46,870 nt of DNA, from positions 1-46,870 of the forward strand of contig JAXHTS010000038.1 in the NCBI GenBank assembly GCA_034190085.1, written 5' to 3'. Positions 25,594 to 34,875 of the stretch are shown piece after piece. The first letter of the stretch is position 1, and the number at the start of each line of letters is the position of its first letter. Source of the DNA: Spirochaetota bacterium (GTDB taxonomy: Bacteria > Spirochaetota > UBA4802 > JAFGDQ01). Position numbers and translations under genes: made by a program. Below the pieces are notes generated by a model, which ran no database searches, was not told where the DNA came from, and saw only the letters and a list, made by a program, of their open reading frames with translations.

Positions 25594-26805
25594 ATGGATA
25601 AATTACCCTTGGAAGGTGTGAGAGTGTTAGATTTTACATTTGCTTGGGCAGGCCCATATGCAACGATGTTATTAGCGTTTATGGGAGCTGAAGTAATAAA
25701 GGTTGAGAGCAATACAAGATTGGATCACTCCAGAATGTTTTCTATAATTACACGTGAAATGTATGATGATGTAAATAAGTCAACAGTCTTTAATGATATG
25801 AATCTTAGCAAGTTAAGTGTTAATCTGAATTTAAAGGATTCCAGATCGATTGAAATTGCAAAGAGAATTATGAAGATTAGTGATATCGTTGCAGAGAATA
25901 TGCGTCCAGGTGTTATGGATAAGCTCGGATTGGGTTATGATGTCGCAAGGGAGGTAAATCCCAATATCATATATCTCTCTTCATCAGCTCGTGGATCAGA
26001 GGGGCCTGAGAGAAGTTACTCAGGCTATGCTCCAGGTTTTGGAGCTATGGGTGGACTGTCTAATATAATAGGCGATCCAGATGACCCTCCAAGCATGATG
26101 GGAGGGGAGATGGATCTCTTAAGTGGAACTGCTTCAGTGTTCGCTATACTAGCTGCGCTCAATTACCGACAAAAAACGGGTGAGGGGCAGTATATTGATC
26201 TATCATCCTCTGAAGCAGGGAGCGTCTGTATTGGGGAAGTATTCATGGACTATTTTATGAATGGCAAGGTGCAAACAAGAGAGGGGAATAAAGATGGTAT
26301 TATGGCTCCACATAATTGTTATCCATGTAAAGGGAATGACAGGTGGATAAGTATCGCTGTAGAGACTGATGAGGAATGGTCATCACTCTGCAATGCCATT
26401 GGGAATCCCGAATGGACAATCGATGAGAGGTTCTCTGATGCCTACAGTAGATGGAATAACCAGGAAGAATTGGATAAACTGATTGGTGAGTGGACAATAC
26501 ATTATGAAACCTTTGAAGTTATGGAAATCCTTCAAAAAGCGAAAGTAGCGGCCTTACCAAGCTATAACAGCCAAGATTTATTTTCAGATCCTCATCTTAA
26601 GGAACGAGAATTCGCTACCAAGGTTGAACATCCTTTAATTGGAGAAACAGTTGTGATTGCTCCTCCCTGGAAGACATCTACCCTTCCAGTACATGTTCAA
26701 TGCGGACCTCTCTTTGGGCAACATAATGATTATGTTTTTGGTGAATTATTGGGTATGTCTAAGGATGATATCTCAAAACTGGTTGAAGATAATGTGATCT
26801 TTTAG
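25594..26805 (+). CDS. Family III (CaiB/BaiF) CoA-transferase, second subunit or copy
   Basis: Protein of 403 aa with LEGVRVLDFTFAWAGPYATMLLAFMGAEVIKVES at the N-terminus, RPGVMDKLGLGYDVAREVNPNIIYLSSSARG, and GEGQYIDLSSSEAGSVCI, where again Glu takes the place expected for the catalytic Asp. AAGGAG at 25581-25586 precedes the ATG. It is co-transcribed with the first CoA-transferase (20-base gap) and belongs to the same family, but the two are well diverged from each other. An acyl-CoA ligase lies 2.5 kb further on, beyond IS remnants, and may have been adjacent before they inserted. Confidence 0.9.
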   Translation: MDKLPLEGVRVLDFTFAWAGPYATMLLAFMGAEVIKVESNTRLDHSRMFSIITREMYDDVNKSTVFNDMNLSKLSVNLNLKDSRSIEIAKRIMKISDIVAENMRPGVMDKLGLGYDVAREVNPNIIYLSSSARGSEGPERSYSGYAPGFGAMGGLSNIIGDPDDPPSMMGGEMDLLSGTASVFAILAALNYRQKTGEGQYIDLSSSEAGSVCIGEVFMDYFMNGKVQTREGNKDGIMAPHNCYPCKGNDRWISIAVETDEEWSSLCNAIGNPEWTIDERFSDAYSRWNNQEELDKLIGEWTIHYETFEVMEILQKAKVAALPSYNSQDLFSDPHLKEREFATKVEHPLIGETVVIAPPWKTSTLPVHVQCGPLFGQHNDYVFGELLGMSKDDISKLVEDNVIF

Positions 26806-26975
26806 AAATAATATACAATAGCTATATGCATATCATATTTAGTTAATGATAGACCATACATTCTAGTTAATAGAGCATATTTTTAGAGTATAAATTTCGA
26901 ATATTGAAACGAAATATTTATTCGTTAACGTCATTTTTGATCAGTGCTTCAATTCTTTGGCAATTATTATTTCTC

Positions 26976-27209
26976 CTACAGCTTTAACAAATAGATAATT
27001 GTAGCAATTGTTACTAATGCGAATATAGCAGTAAGAATGAATGGCATTGAGTTTTTCTTTCTATATTGATCACCTCGCATTGGATTCCAATCCGGTTCAG
27101 ACATTTTTGTAGGTGCATGTGGATTTGCAACTGGCTTACCACAATTAGAGCATTCAACAGCCCATTCTGAAACCTTCTGTCCGCAATGAATACATTTAAC
27201 TATAATCAT
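26976..27209 (-). CDS. Small zinc-ribbon, C-terminally membrane-anchored protein
   Basis: Protein of 77 aa. A zinc ribbon with Cys6, Cys9, Cys20 and Cys23 (KCIHCG ... ECSNCG) is followed by a polar linker and one C-terminal TM helix (about 54-75, PFILTAIFALVTIATIIYLL). The start is set at 27209 because GGAGA stands ahead of it on the minus strand; the open frame extends to 27263 but without a ribosome site. A tail-anchored, cytoplasm-facing topology is likely. Function unknown; convergent with the CoA-transferase operon. Confidence 0.75.
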   Translation of the reverse strand: MIIVKCIHCGQKVSEWAVECSNCGKPVANPHAPTKMSEPDWNPMRGDQYRKKNSMPFILTAIFALVTIATIIYLLKL

Positions 27210-27330
27210 ATTAATTCTCCTATAAATACTATTTCTTATATAAAAAATCATCCAATCTAACAAATTTAGAAAAAAAAGTAAAGAAAAAATTATTTAATTT
27301 CAATAGTAGTTAGCAAATTAAATTTTAGGT

Positions 27331-27519
27331 TCACGCCGCTAAAGCATGAATCTTGCCATACCCCCTGAGATAGTCATTTAAATTCATAGTATTCCAGAAA
27401 TTATGCCAATGGTCTTCGAAATATTTACATCGCAGCCCTGCCATTGCATTCGCATGCTGGAGAGTCCAGCGCATACCCGTCAATTTTAACCGTCTTGCAA
27501 CGATATATTCATTAGCTCT
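27331..27519 (-). pseudogene. C-terminal fragment of an ISKra4-like transposase
   Basis: On the minus strand, translating down from about 27519 gives RANEYIVARRLK, then LTGMRWTLQHANAMAGLR, then a Trp-rich tail ending in KIHALAA and a TGA at 27331-27333. The KLTGMRW...ANAMAGLR pattern resembles the C-terminal end of ISKra4-type transposases. Only about 60 codons survive, with no upstream transposase sequence; the stretch from 27520 to 27828 shows nothing further. Confidence 0.55.
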
Positions 27520-27828
27520 CTATTGTAATGGTTTAGATAATATCTGACACACCAATAATAAAACTGACATTTATTCCCTTATGGAAATATTATGGCTATC
27601 TCATGATTTGAGAGTTATCAAAAAGTGAAGGACTGATTTAAACTCTATAATTACTTAATAATACTAAAACCGATCTTCCTCAACTGATTAAATATACACA
27701 CCCTTATTTTATTATGAAAGAAAAAATGAATAAGAAATTATATTTTAATTGATGATTATTCGATTTTATGATTTTGATACAAATATAGTGTATTTCCTCC
27801 ACTCTAACTCTAATGGAACGGATATACT

Positions 27829-29188
27829 TTATTCAACTTGACTGACTTGTCAAGCAGCTACAAGCAGTTGAGATAGCTCTTTGAAAACTGAATTTTGAAT
27901 TGGTAACTCCTTTTAATATTGTACTATCTCATTCCAGACAATGCGTCGCAATATATTCTGAATATTTTTTATAGAAGTATGCGTTTTATTTATTATTTAC
28001 TTTTTCACATGTAACGTTAATAGCAATGCGGATCAGTAAAACATATGTAAAACAAACAGGGTACAGGTGTGTAACTATAGCCTTATATGGACGATTCTGA
28101 TAATGCCCTAACCCTAAAAGCTGTTTAGCATCTTTGAAAAATACTTCTATATTCCAGCAAGTATTATATGACCTGATTATATCCGTCGCTTTCATACTCG
28201 GATGATCAATCTATAACCCGAATATATTTCGCTCAGAATTTTTTCTGGAAAAAATTACGTGAACAGCAGACGATCTACTTACTTCGACTTGACCTATATC
28301 AATATAGTGAAAGGTCATAGCGCCATTTTCTTTAGAAAGCTTCATTTTTAACTTTTTTTTGATCTATAAAAAAAATGCGTTATAAGGACCTACTTCAAGC
28401 TTTTTACCTCTGTTTTTAAAATTTCTATTTGATTTAAAGCTGATATGAAATGGAATCCTTTCTCACGACACGCTTTTGTCACTGTTGGACAAAGGTAATA
28501 AGTATCAAAAAACTACAACTGGAATTCCTTTTGGTGCCGCAAATGACTGAATGAGTTCAGCCGCAAGCTCTGTTAGCTTTTTTAAATATAATATTGAGTT
28601 CTTCACAATTTTTATCTTTTATATATAATCTTATGCCGTACGGAATGGTGATGTCTCTAACTCGTAAGGTTGCTTTGACATACTCATGGCCCTATATAGA
28701 TTTTTAGATAAATGGATCGTGCACCCAGCCAAGGGCATCCATCTTTTTACATCGTTTGCCTTTTTTCGAATCATCAATTGTTAAAGATATAGCATCTTTT
28801 CTATTTAGCTTCAGCGAATCGAATAGATCATATGGTTTATGAGCTAATGCTGTCTCTGTATCCCATCGTGCTATATTCATGAAATTGTTATATCGTGTCC
28901 AATGAGGGAATTGCTTATTATCGAGATAGCCATGAAGCGATGTAATATTTCTTTCCTGGAAACAGCAATAAGAAGAACCAATTTTCGAAAATATTCGAAA
29001 GGGTCAAAACAAAATTCAGTTTTCAAAAAACAAAAAATTATCCAGCAAGGATGGGAAACAGACGATTTTGAACATAAAGGCAATAACTCCTAATGTATTT
29101 TGGTGTGGATACATCTTTCATCGGCTGTTTTGCCTTTTTTATTTGCCTTTTCCCTCCGTATGTTTTAAAAATCAGTCAAGTTGAATAA
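27829..29188. mobile_element. Decayed 1.36-kb insertion sequence with terminal inverted repeats
   Basis: TTATTCAACTTGACTGACTT at 27829-27848 is matched in inverted orientation at 29169-29188 with 19 of 20 bases identical. A second, internal 15-bp perfect inverted pair, GAAAACTGAATTTTG at 27883-27897 and its complement at 29010-29024, supports the boundaries. The interior is a transposase pseudogene. The element sits between the CoA-transferase operon and the acyl-CoA ligase. No clear target-site duplication was found. Confidence 0.75.
27986..29060 (-). pseudogene. Transposase pseudogene, IS4/IS701-like DDE type
   Basis: Read on the minus strand, pieces of one transposase follow in order. N-terminal NITSLHGYLDNKQFPHW and TRYNNFMNIARWD, then LAHKPYDLFDSLKLNRKDA, then SLTIDDSKKGKRCKKMDALG with the first catalytic Asp region, then stops near 28700, then GHEYVKATLRVRDITIPYG. 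The C-terminal part is WNIEVFFKDAKQLLGLGHY with the catalytic Glu. Several stop codons and frameshifts make it non-functional. The family call rests on the YR/W-x-IE-FFKDxKQxLGLxxYQ pattern of DDE transposases; IS701-like is the best guess. Confidence 0.75.
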
Positions 29189-29282
29189 ATTAATATTGGA
29201 AAGTATAGTAATTCATGAATAGATGCAAATTAAATAATCAATCGCTTTTACTAACAGACAGTAACAAAGGATTTTCGCTAAT

Positions 29283-30821
29283 ATGCAGCCTTCTTTAGAT
29301 ATAGGTGGAGACTTGATTAAACACTGGTCTCACCATCATCCAGATAAACCTGCTGTTATATATAGAGATCAATATTTAACTTGGTCTAAACTGTATGAAC
29401 GGAGTCATGCTTTAGCTCAAGCCCTTTACGGCATTGGTCTTCGACCTGGTGACAGAGCAGCTGTAATGATATACAATCTGCCAGAGTATTGGGAAATTTA
29501 TGTAGCTTTAATTATTCTCGGTGTAGGATTTATCCCTGTAGGGTATAAGTCAAAAGCACCGGAGATTGAATATATTGTGAATAACTCTGAATCTCGCTGC
29601 TTTTTATTCCATTCTGATTTTGCTCGTCGTATATTGACACACCGAGTAAGGTATAAGGAACTGTTTCAGGAAGGATTTATCTGCATTGGAGATACATCAT
29701 TAAAAGGTGCTACAAGCTATAATGCTATCATAGATCATCATCCAACAGTAGACCTGAGTCTTCTTCCAAAGCAAACAGGTGAGACCATGATCTACACTTC
29801 AGGCACTACAGGCAAACCAAAAGGCGCATCACGAAGCAATATTGAGAGCATGGGCGAAATGCTAAAAACCTACATAGAAGCATTTAATCTAACTCCAGAT
29901 GAAATACATCTTGCTTCCTGTCCACTTTATCATTCTGCTCCCCTTTGTTTTGCTGGAGCTAGTTTCCTTCTTGGAGGGACATTAATCCTCATGTCTCGAT
30001 TTAAGCCAAAGGAATTTCTAAAAAATATTGAACGACACCGAGTCACCTCCGCCTTTGTTGTACCCATAATACTTAATTCCTTACTCAAGTTGTCTGAGAA
30101 AGAGATCAGGGAAACAGATCTATCTAGCCTTCGAGCCCTGGTTTGTGGAGGCGCTACACTGTCTCCTAAAATAAAATTTGATATCCTTGACAAGATTGGT
30201 CCTGTGTTATACGAGTTTTATGGATCTACTGAAACCGGAATTAATACCATAATAACACCTGAAGAAATACGAGATAGGCCTAACAGTGTTGGGAAAGCCA
30301 TGCCATTCAATGAACTTGTCATATTAGATAAGGATGGCAATAAAGTATTAAATGGCAAACGTGGGGAGCTTTACATCTATAATCCCTTTTTGATTGATGG
30401 ATACTATAAGAATGAGCAGGCCACACAGGACTGTTTTCGTGGTAAGCATATAACAGTAGGTGACATTGCAATACGTGATGAAGACGGATATTATTACATC
30501 GTTGACCGAAAGAAGGATATGATAATTCGAGGTGGTGTAAATATTTATCCTGCTGAAATTGAAGAAGTGCTGAATGGGATGCCAGGCATATCAGATGTAG
30601 CAGTGATTGGCCTACCCAATTTAGATTGGGGTGAAACAGTAGCTGCAATTGTGGTATGCGAAAATGATACGAAGATTACAGAAGAATCGATAAAAACATA
30701 CTGCAAAGAGCGACTCGCACAATATAAAATACCTGAAAGCATTCACTTTCGAAAGCAGATTCTACGAAACCCTCAAGGGAAAATACTAAAACGAAGAATT
30801 AAAAAAGAATTATTATCTTAA
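29283..30821 (+). CDS. Acyl-CoA ligase (class I adenylate-forming enzyme)
   Basis: Protein of 512 aa that activates a carboxylic acid with ATP and CoA. The P-loop-like A3 motif MIYTSGTTGKPKGA, the A5 motif YEFYGSTETG, the hinge YYIVDRKKDMIIRGGVNIYPAEIEEVL and the C-terminal ILRNPQGKILKRRIKKEL, with the catalytic Lys, are all intact. Length and motifs fit medium- or long-chain fatty-acid or aryl-CoA ligases; the substrate cannot be told. AAAGGA stands rather far (about 13 bases) from the ATG. With the two CoA-transferases upstream and the EMO-like protein further away it suggests organic-acid catabolism. Confidence 0.9.
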   Translation: MQPSLDIGGDLIKHWSHHHPDKPAVIYRDQYLTWSKLYERSHALAQALYGIGLRPGDRAAVMIYNLPEYWEIYVALIILGVGFIPVGYKSKAPEIEYIVNNSESRCFLFHSDFARRILTHRVRYKELFQEGFICIGDTSLKGATSYNAIIDHHPTVDLSLLPKQTGETMIYTSGTTGKPKGASRSNIESMGEMLKTYIEAFNLTPDEIHLASCPLYHSAPLCFAGASFLLGGTLILMSRFKPKEFLKNIERHRVTSAFVVPIILNSLLKLSEKEIRETDLSSLRALVCGGATLSPKIKFDILDKIGPVLYEFYGSTETGINTIITPEEIRDRPNSVGKAMPFNELVILDKDGNKVLNGKRGELYIYNPFLIDGYYKNEQATQDCFRGKHITVGDIAIRDEDGYYYIVDRKKDMIIRGGVNIYPAEIEEVLNGMPGISDVAVIGLPNLDWGETVAAIVVCENDTKITEESIKTYCKERLAQYKIPESIHFRKQILRNPQGKILKRRIKKELLS

Positions 30822-30898
30822 ACTTACCAGAGGGAATTCATGCATTTTTTGATTTCTGAATACCCTATGAAAGTCAGTCGGGGATGACTAATTATAAA

Positions 30899-30928
30899 TT
30901 GACATATCATAACAAATATCAATCTATT
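30899..30928 (+). promoter_or_regulatory. Candidate sigma-70 type promoter of the MalT-BTAD gene
   Basis: TTGACA (30899-30904) with TCTATT (30923-30928) after 18 bases, about 40 bases before the ATG at 30970. The -10 is only a 4/6 match. Confidence 0.3.
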
Positions 30929-30969
30929 TAATTATAATCTACTTTCGCAGATTGTAAAGAAATTTTGAG

Positions 30970-33900
30970 ATGAGTGAAAGTATCAAAATCCTAAACTCAA
31001 AGCTCCATATTCCAAGCTCATTGGATATCATAAAAAGAGATAGAATATATCCTTTATTGATTGACATCACTAAGAAGAGACTCACTACAGTAATTGCAGG
31101 TGCAGGTTTCGGAAAGACAACACTGATTACAGAGGTATGTGAGTATTTAAACCTAGAAACAGTATGGTATCGTCTCGATAAATCCGATTCTGATTTCATA
31201 ACATTCATCAGTTACCTAATTGCTGGTATAAAGAAATATTTTTCAAAATTTGGGATAGAAACTCATCAAAGAATAGAAGAGACCCGAGTTTTAACTCAAG
31301 AACGCGATGCTGTTCTTACTGTTTTTTTAAGCGAGATTGACAAACTCATCAAAGGTGACCTTATAATTGTACTCGATGATTATCATCTTATACAAGATAG
31401 CCAGGAGATAAACGAATCACTGAAATTCCTTCTTGAACATCTTTCTCCCTTAGTTCATCTGATTATTATCAGTCGCACCGATATAGGGTTGCCGATATCT
31501 CGATTAAGAGCCCAGAGACAGGTCCTCGATATTAGAGAAGAAAACCTTATTTTTTCCATTCCCGAAATCGAAGATCTCTATTTTCAATTATTTAATATCA
31601 CTCTACCAAATGAAAGCCTTGTAACCCTCCAACAAAAGACAGACGGTTGGGTCTCTGGCCTTATCCTCTTCTATCACTCGTTAAAATGGAAAAGTCCAGA
31701 TAAAGTTGAAGAGCTTTTATTGAAACTAAAGGGTTCTCATCAAATGATTTCAGACTATCTGGCTGAAAATGTATATGATCTACAGCCGGATGTGATAAAG
31801 GACTTTCTGATTAAAACCTCGATCCTCTCTCGGGTTGGTGCTGAGTTTTGTAATCAGCTTTTGGGGATAAATAATTCCAAAGATATCTTAAGCTATCTTG
31901 AAAGGAATCATCTTTTCACATTTTCCTCGAGTGATGAAAGAAGATGGTATTATTATCACCATCTTTTTCAGGAATACCTAAATACTAAATTAGAGAGTGA
32001 GCTACATCGAGAAGACATTATAAAACTCCACAATGACGCAGCAATACTCTGGGAAAAAAGGAGTGAAGTTGAGGAGTCAATAAGGCATTACCTGACAGCG
32101 GAGCAATTAGGAGAGGCATGCAGGCTGTTAAAGAATATTGGAAGCAAATTGATCAATGAAGGACGCTTTCAACTGATTAGTTCATATCTTAAGCAAATAC
32201 CAGAGAGTTATATGAATAAAGAACCGTGGATTCAGTATATTCAGGCCCAGATACTGAGTATTTCCGGCAAACCGCAAGAGGCAATCCGAACCTACCAAAA
32301 GGCATATAAAACCTTTCGTAAATATGATTCCAGGGAGGGTACAGGTCTGTGCATGTATGCCTTAGGTTCCAGCTATTGTCGGTCAGGCGATTTTCCAAGA
32401 GCAGAAAGGAATCTTAAGAGATTGCACAATCAGGTTAAGGATAATAAACCCCTTTATATCGATATTCTGGGAACTCTGATATTTATTACATCCCATTTGG
32501 GAAAAATGACTGTTGCTGATCAATATTACAAAGAGGCTATTTCCTTATTGGATGGATCAGAAAACAAGGAGCTTCGCGCAATTCTTTACTTCACTCAGGG
32601 TTTTCGATATGTCTTTTCAGGGGACTGTATTAAAGCATTGGAGTTTGGAGAAAGGGCAAAAGAGATATCTCTGGAATTCGAATTTTGCCACTTGCTTGCT
32701 ATGAGTTATCATCTTATCTCCTGGACTTATTACTATCTAGGCTTTTTTTTAAAAGGCCTGGAAAACGCCCAAAAAGGATTAGACTTAGTTAGAGAAAGGG
32801 GAATTCGAGATAGCACATATGCCTGGCTCTTACTGGATTTAAGTCTTAATGCAGCAACTCTGGGAAGGATAACAGAGGCGATCAGTGATGGTAAAGAAAG
32901 TTTGAGAATGTTTCAGGAACTGGGATATGGCTGGGGTCAAGTGTATGCTTATTACGTACTTCATAATACATTTTTTAAATCAGGCAACCAGCTAGTTGCA
33001 GAGGAATATCTTATATCTGGTTTAGAACTGGTTGAAGGAATGACATTGCCTCTGACAGAGGGATTACTGAAAAGGAGCTTGGCAAATATTTTACTGGATA
33101 AAGGACAATGGGAAAAGGCTCGACCCCTACTGGAAGATGCAAAAAGACTCCTTAGAAATTCAAAATTAAATCTCAGTAGAGTATATCTCACCTATGCCCG
33201 ATTTTATTGGGAACAGAGACAAAGGGAAGATGCCATAAACATACTAATCTCAGCTCTCAAGCTTTGCAAAGCGAATCAATATGACATCTGGGTTGTTTCC
33301 GAAAAAAATTGGATAATCTCTCTCCTTGTTGAGCTTTTTGCCCTGAGTAAAATGAAGGACTATTTACAAAGAATTTTGGATAATATTGGCTTGTATGCTC
33401 GAGAGGAGTTAAGGCTCTTACAAAAAGATAAAAATCCACAGACTAGTAAAGCAGCCTCAATTCTATTGGATGAAATTAAGAAAGCACCTCCTCCGGGCCT
33501 TCGAGTCTACTGCCTTGGGACATTCAGGGTATTTCGGGGAGATGTTGAAATTCCGAATGAGAGATGGAAGAATAAAAATGCAAAGATGCTCTTTAAGTAT
33601 TTTATTTATGCGCGAAACAGGGGATATTTATCTAAGGAAGTATTGATGGAACTTTTATGGTCAGAGAGAGATCCGAAAAAGACAATTTATTCCCTCCATA
33701 ATGCTCTTACTTCAATAAGAAAAACACTGGAGCCAGAAATTAAAAGGGGAATATCATCTTCATATTTATTGAAAGAAGATGATTCGTACCTGCTTTATCT
33801 AGGAGAGGAAGGCTGGGTAGATGTTGATGAATTTTTGCAAGAATTGAAACTTGCCAAAGAGGAAAAAGATACTGAAAAGTCAATCTCACACTATCTAAAA

Positions 33901-34257
33901 GCTGAAGCAACTTATCGCAGCGATTTTTTGGAAGAAGATGTTTATGCAGAATGGTGCTTTGACCAGAGGGAGATGCTCAAAGGACAATACCTTGATCTAC
34001 TAATGAAACTAATGAAACACTTTGAGAGAAAGTGGGACTATTCAAAGTGTATTGAATATGCAAGGAAGTATTTAGGTGCTGATAAATATGCTGAACATAT
34101 CTATCAACAATTGATGAATTATTATTCCCTGACAGGGAATAAGACCATGCTTAACAAAACTTATGAAAGGTGTAAAGATAATATACTAAAGGAATTAGAT
34201 TTCCCCTTAAGTAAAGAAACAGAAGAATTATATGAAGAATTAGTATCATTAACATAA
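30970..34257 (+). CDS. MalT-like STAND ATPase regulator with C-terminal BTAD domain
   Basis: Large signal-integrating transcription regulator of 1095 aa. The N-terminal NTPase has Walker A GAGFGKTT (44-51) and Walker B LIIVLDDYHLI; the sequence then follows the MalT pattern (ISRTDIGLPISRLRAQRQVLDIR, LQQKTDGWVSGLIL, ERNHLFTFS, YYYHHLFQEYL). The middle (about 400-830) is TPR-like helical repeats. The C-terminus holds a winged helix (about 840-935, VYCLGTFRVFRGDVEIP) and a BTAD domain (about 945-1090). This is the reverse of classical MalT, which ends in a LuxR helix-turn-helix. It stands between the acyl-CoA ligase and the MMPL cluster and probably controls one of them. Inducer unknown. Confidence 0.9.
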   Translation: MSESIKILNSKLHIPSSLDIIKRDRIYPLLIDITKKRLTTVIAGAGFGKTTLITEVCEYLNLETVWYRLDKSDSDFITFISYLIAGIKKYFSKFGIETHQRIEETRVLTQERDAVLTVFLSEIDKLIKGDLIIVLDDYHLIQDSQEINESLKFLLEHLSPLVHLIIISRTDIGLPISRLRAQRQVLDIREENLIFSIPEIEDLYFQLFNITLPNESLVTLQQKTDGWVSGLILFYHSLKWKSPDKVEELLLKLKGSHQMISDYLAENVYDLQPDVIKDFLIKTSILSRVGAEFCNQLLGINNSKDILSYLERNHLFTFSSSDERRWYYYHHLFQEYLNTKLESELHREDIIKLHNDAAILWEKRSEVEESIRHYLTAEQLGEACRLLKNIGSKLINEGRFQLISSYLKQIPESYMNKEPWIQYIQAQILSISGKPQEAIRTYQKAYKTFRKYDSREGTGLCMYALGSSYCRSGDFPRAERNLKRLHNQVKDNKPLYIDILGTLIFITSHLGKMTVADQYYKEAISLLDGSENKELRAILYFTQGFRYVFSGDCIKALEFGERAKEISLEFEFCHLLAMSYHLISWTYYYLGFFLKGLENAQKGLDLVRERGIRDSTYAWLLLDLSLNAATLGRITEAISDGKESLRMFQELGYGWGQVYAYYVLHNTFFKSGNQLVAEEYLISGLELVEGMTLPLTEGLLKRSLANILLDKGQWEKARPLLEDAKRLLRNSKLNLSRVYLTYARFYWEQRQREDAINILISALKLCKANQYDIWVVSEKNWIISLLVELFALSKMKDYLQRILDNIGLYAREELRLLQKDKNPQTSKAASILLDEIKKAPPPGLRVYCLGTFRVFRGDVEIPNERWKNKNAKMLFKYFIYARNRGYLSKEVLMELLWSERDPKKTIYSLHNALTSIRKTLEPEIKRGISSSYLLKEDDSYLLYLGEEGWVDVDEFLQELKLAKEEKDTEKSISHYLKAEATYRSDFLEEDVYAEWCFDQREMLKGQYLDLLMKLMKHFERKWDYSKCIEYARKYLGADKYAEHIYQQLMNYYSLTGNKTMLNKTYERCKDNILKELDFPLSKETEELYEELVSLT

Positions 34258-34875
34258 GCCGATGAGTGTCTTGTTTGCTATTTAGGATTTTGTGATTGAT
34301 CCAAGATAAATTGATTCCGAATTCAATTCTAATTTAGTGAAAGATATGATAGACATCATAATTACTATTATTTATACTTCTTCATGAAATAGAAGCAGTA
34401 TATTGAGAAAGGCGGATCGTATGTTAAATAGAGTTGTAAAGATATTATCTAACCCTCCGATTATAATTTGACACTTATTCTCTCAAGGAGAATAAGTGTA
34501 AGACTTAATTCTGCTTAGTTAATAGGCAACTCCCATCCCTCAATTTTATTCCTAATCATTATTAATATTCCTCAATATTTTTACCAATTCCTGAATTTTT
34601 TTCTAAGTAATTATTAAGAAATTATTCTGGAATTATTGCTGTAGTGTATATTTATAACGATTTTGATTTTTCTTGGAATTTAGAAAAAGAATATTAACAT
34701 ATCAACAGTATAATCGACAGCAATGAACTCCATTGCATCATATGTAAAAACCTTCCTGGCATGTTTGAAGGAATTACCCAATGGAAATTCAATTGTCTAA
34801 GAAATAACGCGAATGTTAATTGCTGCTTAGAAAGTCAGTCAACTGGAGTAAATAGATTTCAAATATTATAAGCTT
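34258..34875. other. 618-base intergenic region before the MMPL cluster
   Basis: No gene is seen. It holds a perfect hairpin at 34471-34499 (separate entry) and a weaker inverted pair CTTCT...AGAAG near 34378-34395. The first MMPL gene has no obvious ribosome site, and no promoter here is good enough to name. Confidence 0.45.
34471..34499. repeat. Perfect 12-bp hairpin
   Basis: ACACTTATTCTC (34471-34482) pairs completely with GAGAATAAGTGT (34488-34499) around TCAAG. No T-run follows on the plus strand, so a classical terminator for the MalT-BTAD gene 210 bases upstream is doubtful; an operator-like dyad is an alternative. Confidence 0.6.

Noticed and set aside
30319-30648. 109-codon minus-strand open frame inside the acyl-CoA ligase gene
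   Set aside because: Covers the conserved hinge of the ligase on the opposite strand; low-complexity His/Leu composition typical of shadows.
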